Part shown: positions 36,534-47,012 of the stretch, in pieces
Numbering within the stretch: position 1 is the stretch's first letter
How the letters are laid out: each line of letters opens with the position of its first letter
Source of the DNA: Paenibacillus caui
GTDB lineage: Bacteria > Bacillota > Bacilli > Paenibacillales > Paenibacillaceae
Assembly (NCBI RefSeq): GCF_019904135.1
Contig: NZ_JAIOGQ010000029.1
Span: 1 to 59,531 of the forward strand
DNA length: 59,531 nucleotides
Direction of reading: 5' to 3'
Position numbers and translations under genes: made by a program
The notes under the pieces: model-generated
The model's input: only the letters and a program-made list of their open reading frames with translations
Databases searched by the model: none
Told to the model about the DNA's origin: nothing

Positions 36534-37487
36534 TTATTCGATTTCAAACAGCTTGCTGATAGACAGCTCTTCATGCACACGAATAATCGCTTCACCCATA
36601 AGCGGTGCTACGGACAGCACTTTAAGCTTGCTTGTCGGATTCGGATGAGTGATAGGAATCGTATCTGTAACAATGACTTCTTTCAGCGGAGAGTTCTCAA
36701 GTCGTTCCATCGCAGGTCCCGAAAGGACCGGATGCGTGCAGCAGGCATATACTTCCTTCACGCCGCCTTCCTTAAGCGCATTGGCGCCCAGCACGATTGT
36801 TCCTGCCGTGTCAATGATGTCATCGACCAAAATCGCCGTTTTGCCTTCGATATTACCGATGATGTTCATGACTTCGCTAACATTAGGCTCAGGACGGCGT
36901 TTATCGATAATTGCCAGAGGGGCGTTCAGGAAGTCCGCCAGCTTGCGAGCTCTGACCACGCCGCCATGGTCCGGAGATACGACTACCGGATTCTCAATAT
37001 GCTTGGAGCGGAAATACTGGGCCAGAATCGGCACGCCGAACATATGATCGACCGGAATATCGAAGAAGCCCTGGATCTGCATCGCATGAAGATCCATGGT
37101 AATCACGCGGTGCGCTCCGGCTTTCTCAATGAGATTGGCGACGAGCTTGGCGGTAATCGGATCGCGGGAACGGGCTTTGCGGTCCTGCCGTGCGTAACCA
37201 TAGTAAGGAATAACGACGTTAATGCTTTTGGCGGAAGCACGCTTGAGCGCGTCAACCATCACCAGAAGCTCCATCAGATTGTCATTGACCGGCGCGCAGG
37301 TAGACTGGATCACATAGACGTGAGAACCGCGCACACTCTCTGACAGCTTGACCTGAATCTCGCCATCGCTAAAGCTCGTTGTGTCGGAATCCCCCATCGG
37401 AATACCGATGTAATCGGCTATTTTCTGGGCAAGCTTGGGATTGGAGTTGCAGGTGAATATTTTTAACTTCGAATCACAATAAGTCAT
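36534..37487 (-). CDS. prs: Ribose-phosphate pyrophosphokinase
   Basis: Prs makes PRPP, used by nadC, hpt and purine synthesis. The 317-residue product has the metal- and ribose-binding motifs [11 protein letters not shown] and VVSPDHGG, the [14 protein letters not shown] loop near residue 218 and the flexible [12 protein letters not shown] segment. The ATG at 37487 follows GGAGGG by 10 nt and is chosen over the frame start at 37523. It follows glmU by about 100 bp. Confidence 0.97.
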   Translation of the reverse strand: MTYCDSKLKIFTCNSNPKLAQKIADYIGIPMGDSDTTSFSDGEIQVKLSESVRGSHVYVIQSTCAPVNDNLMELLVMVDALKRASAKSINVVIPYYGYARQDRKARSRDPITAKLVANLIEKAGAHRVITMDLHAMQIQGFFDIPVDHMFGVPILAQYFRSKHIENPVVVSPDHGGVVRARKLADFLNAPLAIIDKRRPEPNVSEVMNIIGNIEGKTAILVDDIIDTAGTIVLGANALKEGGVKEVYACCTHPVLSGPAMERLENSPLKEVIVTDTIPITHPNPTSKLKVLSVAPLMGEAIIRVHEELSISKLFEIE

Positions 37488-37591
37488 AGAATAAAAACCC
37501 TCCGTGCTGTAATAGATTGGCATAACAATCTATAAGGTCATTGATAAATGTTGTGCATGTTTGATATTCACCGGTTCATCAAGGCACCGGG

Positions 37592-38998
37592 TTACTTGTT
37601 CTCGCTGTCTTGTTTTTGCTTTTTGGCTTTCGCCCGGGCCCGGATTTTATCCGCGTAGCCCGCTTTGTTCTCCTGCCGCTGGCGGGCAATAGCCAGATCG
37701 TTGTCGGAGACCGATTGGGTGATGGTCGAACCCGCTACGACATAAGCGCCCTTGCCTACTTTTACCGGGGCGATCAGATTGACGTTGCTGCCGATAAAAG
37801 CGTCATCCTCAATTTCTGTAATGGATTTATTATATCCATCGTAGTTTACGGTTATCGCTCCGCAGCCAATATTTACGTTCTTACCCACTTTGGCGTCGCC
37901 AATATAACTCAGATGGGAAACTTTGGAGCCGTTTCCTAAAGTCGCATTCTTGATTTCAACGAAATCGCCGACCTTCACGTCTTCACCGAGCACGGCACCG
38001 GGACGCAAATACGCAAACGGTCCAACCGTTGTCCCGCTTCCAACCTCGGCCTGAGAGAGTACCGAATGCTTCACGGCGGCTCCGTCATGAATGATGCTGT
38101 TATCGATTTCGGTTTGGGGTCCGATCTTGCAATCTTCACCGATCTTCGTCCGGCCGCTAAGGATCGAGCCTGGGTAAATCACCGTATCGGCGCCAATTTC
38201 CACATCCGCGCCAATATAAGTGGCACCCGGGTCTATAATGGTGACTCCGTTCAGCATATGCTGTCTTACAATTCTGGCACGCATAAAAGCTTCGGCCTGT
38301 GACAGCGCCACACGGTCATTCACTCCGATCGACTCGGCCCCGTCGCTTGTCATATAAGCGGCAGCCTTCTCCCCCTGGGATACAAGAATCCCTAAACAAT
38401 CGGTCAAATAATATTCCTGCTGCGCATTTTGATTGGTAACCTTGTCAAGAGCATCAAACAGTTTGGCATTATCGAAACAGTAGGTGCCTGTATTGATTTC
38501 CTTAACAAGGTTCTCCTCAGGGGAGCAATCCTTCTGCTCAACAATCCGCTTCACACGGCCCTGCTCATCACGGATCACACGTCCGTAGCCATGAGGCTCG
38601 TCCATGGATGCCGTAAGCACAGTCACGGCGGCTCCCTGCTCTTCATGAAGCGCGAAAAGAGCCTCCAGCGTCTCCGGTGTCACGAGAGGCGTATCTCCGC
38701 AGATGACAACGGTTGTTCCGTTCTCGCTTCCGAGGAGCTCTTTCGCCTGCTTGACGGCGTGACCCGTACCCAGCTGCTGCTCTTGCAATACAAACTCTGC
38801 TGTTGTTCCAAGATAGGACCTGACGGCTTCTGCACCGTGACCGACGACTACGACTTTTCGATCGCAACCCACTTTATTCACGGTGTCCAGAACATGTCCG
38901 ACCATCGGTTTACCGCAAACGGGATGAAGCACCTTATACAGTTTCGATTTCATGCGCTTGCCCTGCCCTGCAGCAAGAACAATGGCTAATCTCTTCAA
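37592..38998 (-). CDS. glmU: Bifunctional UDP-GlcNAc pyrophosphorylase / glucosamine-1-phosphate acetyltransferase
   Basis: GlmU makes UDP-GlcNAc for peptidoglycan. The 468-residue protein has the pyrophosphorylase domain with LAAGQGKRMKSKLYKVLHP at residues 8-26, QLGTGHAV and GDTPL. The C-terminal left-handed beta-helix carries hexapeptide repeats and the NVNLIAPVKVG region. The start is TTG with AAGGAGGACGGGAAC upstream. It heads glmU-prs; spoVG upstream has its own terminator. Confidence 0.97.
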   Translation of the reverse strand: MKRLAIVLAAGQGKRMKSKLYKVLHPVCGKPMVGHVLDTVNKVGCDRKVVVVGHGAEAVRSYLGTTAEFVLQEQQLGTGHAVKQAKELLGSENGTTVVICGDTPLVTPETLEALFALHEEQGAAVTVLTASMDEPHGYGRVIRDEQGRVKRIVEQKDCSPEENLVKEINTGTYCFDNAKLFDALDKVTNQNAQQEYYLTDCLGILVSQGEKAAAYMTSDGAESIGVNDRVALSQAEAFMRARIVRQHMLNGVTIIDPGATYIGADVEIGADTVIYPGSILSGRTKIGEDCKIGPQTEIDNSIIHDGAAVKHSVLSQAEVGSGTTVGPFAYLRPGAVLGEDVKVGDFVEIKNATLGNGSKVSHLSYIGDAKVGKNVNIGCGAITVNYDGYNKSITEIEDDAFIGSNVNLIAPVKVGKGAYVVAGSTITQSVSDNDLAIARQRQENKAGYADKIRARAKAKKQKQDSENK

Positions 38999-39050
38999 GT
39001 TCCCGTCCTCCTTCTCATAAACTCAATACTGAATATATCTCATTCTGGAC

Positions 39051-39086
39051 AAAAAGAAAAGAGAACCATGCCACATGGTCTCTTTT
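39051..39086 (-). terminator. Terminator after spoVG
   Basis: AAAAGAGACCATG and CATGGTTCTCTTTT arms (one bulge) with a three-nt loop are followed by CTTTTTG on the minus strand. Confidence 0.85.
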
Positions 39087-39124
39087 CCCTGAACCCCAAT
39101 TAAGTTAAAAATGAAAACGGCAGC

Positions 39125-39415
<291 letters not shown>

Positions 39416-39446
39416 TCACCACCTTTTTCCAACTGAGACTTGGTGT

Positions 39447-39474
39447 ATTATTCCACACAGCAAAGCGAAATCCT
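39447..39474 (-). promoter_or_regulatory. Sigma-H promoter of spoVG
   Basis: AGGATTT (39468-39474) and GAAT (39450-39453) are separated by 14 bp on the minus strand, the same boxes and spacing as the well-studied B. subtilis spoVG promoter. AT-rich DNA just upstream would fit AbrB binding. Confidence 0.8.
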
Positions 39475-39594
39475 TTTTTTTCTCCGTACAAATTAACCTA
39501 AATTCAGGAATTTTTTTTGAAAAACGGTGTTTTCGACAGGATTCACCCGAATCCGTTGCCATTCTGCTAAGTTTCGACAAACGAAGCTAGCTGG

Positions 39595-40419
39595 CTATAA
39601 ACGGTCAAAATAGTTCCCCGGATGAACGGACACACTTTTGTTTTTCGCATCCACTTCCCCGAGAGAAGCCAGTGACACATAGTCCTGAAGCAGACGCTGC
39701 TCCACAGCTCCTGACTCTACCAGGACGCCCACACCCGCGACGGTGGCATTAAACTCGGCGAGCAGATCCACCATCCCCTGGACGGTTCCCCCTGCCTTCA
39801 TAAAATCATCCACAATCAGCACACGCGAGTTCTCTTTAAGAGCTCGTCTGGACAAGGTCATCGTATGCAGGCTCTTATGCGATCCCGATACGTAATTAAT
39901 GCTTACGGCAGAACCTTCCGTTACCTGATGGTCTCGTCTTACGAGAACAACGGGCAAATTGAGCTGGGCCCCGGTAGCGTATGCGAGAGGGATGCCTTTC
40001 GTTTCCACGGTCATAACCACATCAATTTCAAGGTCTGCAAAAGCGGTGGCAAACAGCTTGCCGGCTTCGTTCATCAATCCCGGCAATCCGAGAAGGTCCG
40101 ACATATATAAATATCCGCCCGGCAAAATGCGGTCCGGCTCGGATAACTTACGGCATAATTGATCGATAAATTCTTTGGCTTGATGGGGGGGGGCTTTGGG
40201 GATAAATTTCACACCTCCGGCTGCGCCGGCCAAGGTATGAAGCTCTCCCATCCCTTCTTCTTCAAATACTTCCTTAATGATCGCCAAGTCTTCGCTGATG
40301 GACGATTTCGCTGCTCCATAGCGCTCTGCAAAAGTCGTAAGCGGAATCAACTGGTGCGGACGGACCAGCAAATATTCCGTCATTTCCACCAGGCGCGCGC
40401 TTCTCTTCAATTTCTTCAC
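39595..40419 (-). CDS. purR: Purine operon repressor PurR
   Basis: PurR represses purine genes and is released by PRPP. The 274-residue protein has an N-terminal winged-helix domain (residues 1-75) and a phosphoribosyltransferase-like domain with the PRPP loop VLIVDDFMKAGGT near 200. The GTG at 40419 with GAGGGG at six nt is chosen over an upstream frame start in the promoter. The yabJ gene that follows purR in B. subtilis is absent. Confidence 0.94.
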   Translation of the reverse strand: MKKLKRSARLVEMTEYLLVRPHQLIPLTTFAERYGAAKSSISEDLAIIKEVFEEEGMGELHTLAGAAGGVKFIPKAPPHQAKEFIDQLCRKLSEPDRILPGGYLYMSDLLGLPGLMNEAGKLFATAFADLEIDVVMTVETKGIPLAYATGAQLNLPVVLVRRDHQVTEGSAVSINYVSGSHKSLHTMTLSRRALKENSRVLIVDDFMKAGGTVQGMVDLLAEFNATVAGVGVLVESGAVEQRLLQDYVSLASLGEVDAKNKSVSVHPGNYFDRL

Positions 40420-40456
40420 GAAAAACCCCTCGCTAAAATCCGAATATTTTATAGAA

Positions 40457-40485
40457 AATATACCACCTTTGTACGTGTTTATCAA
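40457..40485 (-). promoter_or_regulatory. purR promoter
   Basis: TTGATA (40480-40485) and TATATT (40457-40462) are separated by 17 bp on the minus strand, about 38 bp ahead of the GTG. No convincing PurBox was recognised. Confidence 0.6.
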
Positions 40486-40522
40486 ATAAAATTCCGGATA
40501 TTAGAAAAAGTGTTCTTATCTC

Positions 40523-41377
40523 TCAGGTAAGAAGCCTTACGGCATATACCTCTTTGCAAAAACCGCGCAGTCCGTTATAAACACGCGCCACTTTGGCTTC
40601 CTTCGATACCAGACCGAACACGGTAGGTCCGCTTCCCGACATCAGCACGCCGTCGGCGCCTAGCCGTTTCATCGTCTCCTTCAGCTGCTGAACCTCAGGG
40701 TGAAGCTGGAAGGTCACATCTTCAAGCACATTGCCAAGCTCCAGGCATACCTCCGAAAAAGATTCCCGGCTGATCGCCTCAATCATCCGCCGTGCTGAAG
40801 GATGCTTCTCTACCCGATCCGCCCGGAACCGCCCGTACACCTGGGCTGTCGACACATTAATCGGCAGCTTGGCCAGCACAACCCAGCATTGAGGTGGATT
40901 GTTCAAGGGTGTGAGGACCTCGCCGCGGCCTGTAGCCAGAGCTGTTCCTCCGGTCACGCAAAAAGGCACATCCGACCCCAGCTCCGCGCCAAGCCGGCAC
41001 AGCTCCTCATCGCTGATCCCGAGATTCCAAAGCCGGTTCAAGCCGCGAAGCGTTGCAGCGGCGTCGCTGCTGCCTCCGGCAAGTCCGGCTGCGACCGGGA
41101 TATGCTTATCCAGATGGATATAAACGCCGCTTCGGACATTGTAACGCTCTTTGATCAGGCGGGCCGCCTGAAACGCCAGATTTTTCTCATCCAGAGGAAT
41201 ATATCCGGCCTGACTTGAAATAATAATGGTGTCCCTTGGCAAAGCGCTCATCTCAAGCCGATCCGCCAGATCAACCATGGTCATCACCATTTCGACTTCA
41301 TGGTAGCCGTCAGGTCTTTTATGTAATACGTCCAGCATCAAATTGATCTTTGCCGGTGCTTTTTCGTAAATTTTCAA
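40523..41377 (-). CDS. ispE: 4-diphosphocytidyl-2-C-methyl-D-erythritol kinase
   Basis: IspE phosphorylates CDP-methylerythritol in the MEP isoprenoid pathway. The 284-residue GHMP kinase has [11 protein letters not shown] at residues 7-17 with the catalytic Lys, the ATP loop [15 protein letters not shown] near 92 and [10 protein letters not shown] near the end. The start is TTG with AAGGTGGGTG upstream. Confidence 0.96.
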   Translation of the reverse strand: MKIYEKAPAKINLMLDVLHKRPDGYHEVEMVMTMVDLADRLEMSALPRDTIIISSQAGYIPLDEKNLAFQAARLIKERYNVRSGVYIHLDKHIPVAAGLAGGSSDAAATLRGLNRLWNLGISDEELCRLGAELGSDVPFCVTGGTALATGRGEVLTPLNNPPQCWVVLAKLPINVSTAQVYGRFRADRVEKHPSARRMIEAISRESFSEVCLELGNVLEDVTFQLHPEVQQLKETMKRLGADGVLMSGSGPTVFGLVSKEAKVARVYNGLRGFCKEVYAVRLLT

Positions 41378-41421
41378 GGCGCTTCACCCACCTTCAGCAA
41401 TTCCATTGAACAACTTAACAT

Positions 41422-41450
41422 ATTATAGGGGAAAACCGCTTCCAAAGTCC
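41422..41450 (-). promoter_or_regulatory. Candidate ispE promoter
   Basis: A perfect TATAAT (41422-41427) lies 45 bp ahead of ispE on the minus strand. A partial -35, TGGACT, is about 18 bp upstream of it. Confidence 0.4.
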
Positions 41451-41580
41451 ATCGCCTTTTATCTAAACAGGTCCGAGAGCCGCTTTCCACCATTTTAGCA
41501 GAAATGAAAGCCCGATCCCAATTTAGAAGCGGGGTCCGTATAAATCTTGCTGCTGTCCGTTGCGCGTTTTCCCGTATATG

Positions 41581-41609
41581 GACAACAAGACCTCCGGATG
41601 ACGCCGGAG
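41581..41609 (-). terminator. Terminator after sspF
   Basis: CTCCGG and CCGGAG arms with a six-nt loop are followed by GTCTTGTTGTC on the minus strand. The rest of the 250 bp to ispE shows no gene. Confidence 0.6.
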
Positions 41610-41627
41610 ATCTCGCTCATGCCATTT

Positions 41628-41807
41628 CTATTTCCGTTTGGCTGCCGCCTTCTCGGCGAGCTCGATCGCTCTTTTGACCATATTGCCCGCATCCTTCGCT
41701 TTGATTCCGCCCCAGCCCTCTTCACGGACCGTATCATAGAATCCCAGTTCCTTGGCCAGTTCGATCTTCAGATTGTCCGACATGATGCTTCGTCTTCTTC
41801 GCGACAT
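41628..41807 (-). CDS. sspF: Small acid-soluble spore protein of the SspF type
   Basis: This 59-residue product was read directly from the minus strand. It starts [20 protein letters not shown], continues with [21 protein letters not shown] and [13 protein letters not shown], and ends AAAKRK. The Glu-Gly-x-Gly-Gly-Ile-x-Ala-x-Asp-Ala-Gly pattern is that of alpha/beta-type SASP relatives (SspF), which coat spore DNA. AGGAGG lies seven nt before the ATG. Its place between ispE and veg equals that of sspF in B. subtilis. Sigma-G expression is expected, but no clear promoter was found. Confidence 0.92.
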   Translation of the reverse strand: MSRRRRSIMSDNLKIELAKELGFYDTVREEGWGGIKAKDAGNMVKRAIELAEKAAAKRK

Positions 41808-41968
41808 GGCTAGTCCTCCTCATATAACAGTGATGGAATAACCCATAAAGCTTATCTTCAGTGAACAAAATGTAGTATTCCCCTGCCCCTTTTCAAATAC
41901 CCCGGTAATTGTTGTATCCGCTTGTGAAGGTTCTGCAGCATGTCTCAGGTCTAAATGTTATTCCATCG

Positions 41969-41995
41969 AAAAAAGCGACCCCTATAGGGCCGCTT
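41969..41995 (-). terminator. Terminator after veg
   Basis: AAGCG-CCC and GGG-CGCTT arms around TATA are followed by six T on the minus strand. Confidence 0.75.
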
Positions 41996-42016
41996 GTTTG
42001 GTCAAAACTTGCTGCT

Positions 42017-42283
42017 TCAGGAAAGCAAATTCGGCTCGCCCGGATCCTCGAACAAAGTCACTTCGACCGTTTCCGTAAGGATGTCGGCGTAGCTGTAAGA
42101 CACTCTTTTAAAAGTCTCTTGCTCCTCGTCCAGCTTTACAATAAATACAGAGGGGTAGGTTTCCTCCAACACGCCCGTCCGCTCCACCGTCTTCCGACGG
42201 CCACCGTTCGCACGAAGCGTAATCTTCTGGCCTACATAAGCATCGAGACTGTTTTTGATATCAGACAATGCATTTTTTGCCAT
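42017..42283 (-). CDS. veg: Veg protein
   Basis: Veg is a small, very highly expressed protein that promotes biofilm formation in B. subtilis by affecting SinR. The 88-residue product has the family start [20 protein letters not shown] and the [24 protein letters not shown] core. The ATG at 42283 follows AGAGGTGG. It is driven by the tandem promoters just upstream. Confidence 0.95.
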   Translation of the reverse strand: MAKNALSDIKNSLDAYVGQKITLRANGGRRKTVERTGVLEETYPSVFIVKLDEEQETFKRVSYSYADILTETVEVTLFEDPGEPNLLS

Positions 42284-42309
42284 ACCTGTGACCACCTCTT
42301 TTCTTAACC

Positions 42310-42377
42310 ATTGTACCACATCAAAGAGGTGATGTCAAAATTTAATTATTATACCAAGATGAAAAAGTAATTGTCAA
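42310..42377 (-). promoter_or_regulatory. Tandem strong sigma-A promoters of veg
   Basis: The first promoter has TTGACA (42372-42377) and TATAAT (42348-42353) with an 18-bp spacer. The second has TTGACA (42333-42338) and TACAAT (42310-42315) with a 17-bp spacer. The same two-promoter layout, down to TATAAT then TTGACA then TACAAT, is known from B. subtilis veg. Confidence 0.9.
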
Positions 42378-42459
42378 CGATTTTTTTTGGAAAATGAAAG
42401 AAATCCAATGAAATACAGATCATTTCAAGGGTCCGTGTTTTTTAAGGCAGTAACCGCTT

Positions 42460-42499
42460 TCCAGAAAAATAAAAAGGATAAGGCAGCTGCTTATCCTTT
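42460..42499 (-). terminator. Terminator after yabG
   Basis: AAAGGATAAG and CTTATCCTTT (ten bp, perfect) with a seven-nt loop are followed by TTATTTTTC on the minus strand. Confidence 0.92.
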
Positions 42500-42569
42500 C
42501 CAGTTCCTTAGCCAAGCCTTAGGCCCGTTGCCGGAGCATGCATTGGCTTTATATTCGTCTCCTTTAGCT

Positions 42570-43481
42570 CTAAGTGGCTGAAGGAACAACATTCAGTTGT
42601 GACAATTCCTGAAACTTGGGAAGTCCGATCCGGTAGCTTCCTCTTGTCTCGATGCCGCCCACTCCTTGAATGCCGCTGACCGTATGGCTGAGCACATCCG
42701 TAATATGAATCGTATCGCGGACTGACGTAAAGGCCGCCTTAGCCGCGATATAAACGGGATCCAGCGCGTGAATCAGAATGCGGCCAGGAGAGCTGGCAAA
42801 ATTGGCCCCGGCCTGAAGGAGCGCTTCAAAATGGGATTGGCAGGCTCCGGCCACAATGGTAAGCGAATCGAAATTACGTTCGTATTGGCGCGCGATCTGA
42901 ACGGCCTCCACAAAGCTCCGTGAATTTTTATAACTCGCCAGGCTGTATAAATCGGTATTTATCCGGTTCTTGAGCACGCCGTCATGCCCCGTAATCACTA
43001 CAATATCGGGACGTACGCTGGGGAGAAGCCGGTAGAGCGCATCTGCCATCGTCTTCTCATGCACATAGTGGCCCTGAGCCGGCACCCTGAGCTTTTCATA
43101 CAAGTCCAGGCTCTTCTGCAGATAGAGCGGATCACCGTCCAGATGCAGTACCATGCCCGGTACCTCGAAATAAGAATGCGCGCCTATTCCAGTGCCTGAA
43201 ACCGATCTGTCGGTTCCCAGAATCGCTTGATTCTGGGCATCCAAAGAGTGCCGGTCCTGATGAAGACGCTGCAAGGTTTGCTGTGCTTTTATTCTGGCCT
43301 GCTTGGCTTTGCCTGTCGGGATATCGCTCGTTACGGGGACCAGATCGCTAACGGGGGCATCGGCGAGCAGCCGAAATTCGGTTCCCTTGATAATCGCCTG
43401 GCTCCGTTCCAGCGCCTCTACCCGGAACGTTACGTCTTTTCCGTACGATTTGCGAACAACCAGGTCTCCTATTTTCGTCAA
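42570..43481 (-). CDS. yabG: Sporulation-specific protease YabG
   Basis: YabG is a late mother-cell protease that trims coat proteins such as SpoIVA. The 303-residue product has the family start IGDLVVRKSYGKDVTFRV and the conserved GHYVHEKTMAD, VITGHDGVLK, IVAGACQSHFEALL and GGIETRGSYRIGLP segments. GGAGG sits eight nt before a TTG at 43481, while the two upstream ATGs have unsuitable spacing, so TTG is preferred. Late sigma-K expression is expected from the family. Confidence 0.93.
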   Translation of the reverse strand: MTKIGDLVVRKSYGKDVTFRVEALERSQAIIKGTEFRLLADAPVSDLVPVTSDIPTGKAKQARIKAQQTLQRLHQDRHSLDAQNQAILGTDRSVSGTGIGAHSYFEVPGMVLHLDGDPLYLQKSLDLYEKLRVPAQGHYVHEKTMADALYRLLPSVRPDIVVITGHDGVLKNRINTDLYSLASYKNSRSFVEAVQIARQYERNFDSLTIVAGACQSHFEALLQAGANFASSPGRILIHALDPVYIAAKAAFTSVRDTIHITDVLSHTVSGIQGVGGIETRGSYRIGLPKFQELSQLNVVPSAT

Positions 43482-43563
43482 GTCCATCACCTCCATCCCA
43501 TCCTATGGGCAGATGAGGATAATGGTTCCAGCCTGCGGGCGATTTTAGAAGAGCAAACGGGCG

Positions 43564-45001
<1,438 letters not shown>

Positions 45002-45147
45002 TTGCAGGGCCGTCCTTTCTATACATGTAGAAACGGCAAAGCCGCCTTTTATTATGGCAAACAAAAAGAAGAGGAGGACTCCTCTTCTTTATTCTTATCT
45101 ATAACATCATCATTATAATAGCGAATTCTCAAGCTAAAGTAAACGAA

Positions 45148-46302
45148 TCAGTTGAGTTCAGGTTTTACTGGACCGATCACATAAACCGTCCGGCCCTTTT
45201 GACGTCCAAAATTATTGGCTGCTTTCAATGTATCATAATACACATCAATTTTATTGCCTTTAATCGCGCCGCCGGTATCCTCCGCACGGCGGAAGCCGAG
45301 CCCCTCAATATAAACCCACCAGCCAAGCGGAATCACATTTTTATCCACGGCGATGGTTCTTCCTTCCGTAACTCGCGTGCCGGAAGCTGTTTTTGTTCCG
45401 ATTCCATCCTCTTCGGCTGAGTACGCAGTCATCGATACATTCTTCAATACTTTTTTGTAACTAAAACTGATGCCGTTCTTCGTAATAGAACCACTTCCGC
45501 TGATCTTGACCTTATTCGAAGTTCGCGTGATGCTGGCCGCAAGCACTGCCGTCTTTACAGGTTCAGGCTTCTTCGTGCCGACCGCAATCACTCTGGCTGT
45601 TGCCGGCTTTGCAACCGCTTTGCTCACCCATCGCTTCGAAATCAGCTGCCCATCCTGAAACACCTTCTCGACGTAGTGAACGGTCTGTCCGTTGCTGCCG
45701 TCCTGAATCACTTTCGTCTTGCCGGCAAGAAGCTTCGGATCCGAAGTCTTTACCGTTTGGAAAGGGACTGACACAGGCTGCCGGACGGTAATCTTGTTTA
45801 CACGAACTACGCGAATCTTCATCTCTGGCGTGACCTGGCTGTCCAGGGAGGGATACACTTTATCCTGCTCCGCTACGGATACGCCGGCTTCCAAGAGTGC
45901 AATCTTGACGGTATCTGCTGTTGTGAAGCGCTTGCTGTTCTTGCCGTCGGCTATAACCGTTACCGGGGCGGCATGGTCAACGACAACCTGGTCCCCGTCC
46001 TTCAGCTTGTTGTCTATTGCCGGGGTTACCGCATCCTCCGTCTTAATGACGATTTCCTGCTCCTTCAGGAAATCCTCTACATTCGTTTGCCTGGTTTCCA
46101 CGGCCATGGTCTTGCCGTCAACCTTCAGCTGGATGCTTTTCCTGCCCTGACTGTAAAGATAGGCAAAAAAACTGGATAACACCGCAATAGCAAGTATGGC
46201 ATAGATTGCAATTTGACGAGTATTTTGAAAACTCCACCGCAAAACGTAAGACATACTGGATGATCGTGATTCATGGGTTTCATTCTTTCGGAAAAAGCCC
46301 AC
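45148..46302 (-). CDS. yabE: YabE/RpfB-like cell-wall protein with DUF348, G5 and 3D domains
   Basis: The 384-residue product has a membrane anchor or signal helix at about residues 32-50 and two DUF348 repeats (about 55-165, each with a TADTVKIALLEAGV-like pattern). A G5 domain follows (about 170-250, VPFQTVKTSDPKLLAGKTKVIQDGSNG in part). It ends in a 3D domain (about 290-380), whose three aspartates in DVYYD, DTGGA and AVDK form the lytic transglycosylase-like site. Relatives are resuscitation-promoting or wall-remodelling enzymes. The start is GTG with GGAGGA upstream. It is controlled by the c-di-AMP riboswitch ahead of it. Confidence 0.93.
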   Translation of the reverse strand: MGFFRKNETHESRSSSMSYVLRWSFQNTRQIAIYAILAIAVLSSFFAYLYSQGRKSIQLKVDGKTMAVETRQTNVEDFLKEQEIVIKTEDAVTPAIDNKLKDGDQVVVDHAAPVTVIADGKNSKRFTTADTVKIALLEAGVSVAEQDKVYPSLDSQVTPEMKIRVVRVNKITVRQPVSVPFQTVKTSDPKLLAGKTKVIQDGSNGQTVHYVEKVFQDGQLISKRWVSKAVAKPATARVIAVGTKKPEPVKTAVLAASITRTSNKVKISGSGSITKNGISFSYKKVLKNVSMTAYSAEEDGIGTKTASGTRVTEGRTIAVDKNVIPLGWWVYIEGLGFRRAEDTGGAIKGNKIDVYYDTLKAANNFGRQKGRTVYVIGPVKPELN

Positions 46303-46488
46303 TTCTTCAGTCCTCCTCCATAGCCCCGTCGTCCTAGGTCGAAATAAGAATACATATGACGCGACTATATGACGATTTTTATACGGAATACGTAAAAAAC
46401 CGCATCCCGCATCCTTCCCCAGTCTGCCTCTGCTCAGGTTTCATCACCTGTTATACAACAGTATGATGACCCTACCCCCTTTTATTCA

Positions 46489-46537
46489 AAAACAAAAAGA
46501 AGCCAGGAAAGAGTTAGAGGAACTCTTCCGTGGCTTC
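46489..46537 (-). terminator. Riboswitch expression-platform terminator
   Basis: GAAGCCACGGAAGAGTT pairs with AACTCTTTCCTGGCTTC, with two mismatches, around CCTCT. TTTTTGTTTTTG follows on the minus strand. It lies just after the aptamer and about 190 bp before yabE. Confidence 0.92.
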
Positions 46538-46581
46538 CGTTACTGTCTAGGGTGTTGTAGGATGCACGAGGTTGCCTCTCT

Positions 46582-46800
46582 CATGAACGCTTACGAGGTT
46601 AGCTGTCGGGTTCGGACGAATGAGAGACGTCCTATCTTGATTCATTCGCTCATGGCGTATGATCTCAAATTCACCCCAAAGACTCACGTAAAGAAATCAA
46701 ATGCTTAAAGCCGCCTGTGATGATCACAGGTTCTTCGCGGCTTGCCGCATCGGTTCCCCCGTTCTCCAAAGAAGGAGATTCAGCGAGACTGGTTCATGGA
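46582..46800 (-). ncRNA. c-di-AMP riboswitch (ydaO/yuaA class)
   Basis: The minus strand carries the diagnostic ydaO elements in order: CGCTGAATCTCC, ACGGGGGAACC, TTGGGGTGAAT, GATAGG and CCGAACCCGACAGCTAACC, then TCGTAAGCG. The outer P1 helix is formed by CCATGAAC and GTTCATG at the two ends. In Bacillota this aptamer binds c-di-AMP, which favours termination of genes for wall hydrolases and osmolyte or K+ transport. Here it sits between a promoter at 46861-46890 and a strong terminator, and controls the yabE-like gene. Confidence 0.95.
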
Positions 46801-46860
46801 ACCAATAGATCAAAGTGACGTAATGGCGTCAGTCCATTACGCAATTCGATTACTGAAAAG

Positions 46861-46890
46861 ATTCTATCCTGTTTCGATGCCGATTGTAAA
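46861..46890 (-). promoter_or_regulatory. Promoter of the riboswitch-yabE transcript
   Basis: TTTACA (46885-46890) and TAGAAT (46861-46866) are separated by 18 bp on the minus strand, about 60 bp before the aptamer. The DNA between it and tatD is very AT-rich. Confidence 0.5.
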
Positions 46891-47012
46891 GGAGTAATCA
46901 ACCACGTATTTTAAAAAATATGGTTAAAAAACTGTAATAAACTACGATTTATTGATTAAAAAACTTTAATTTGTCTCGCATGCTCTTTTTTTCTCGCTTT
47001 TTGCTTCGAATT

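Noticed and set aside
41495..41737. An 80-codon minus-strand frame between ispE and veg
   Set aside because: It overlaps sspF in another frame; the 59-codon SASP gene has the ribosome site and family pattern.
46463..46708. An 81-codon plus-strand open frame ahead of yabE
   Set aside because: It lies inside the c-di-AMP riboswitch and its terminator on the opposite strand, and the RNA conservation explains the sequence.
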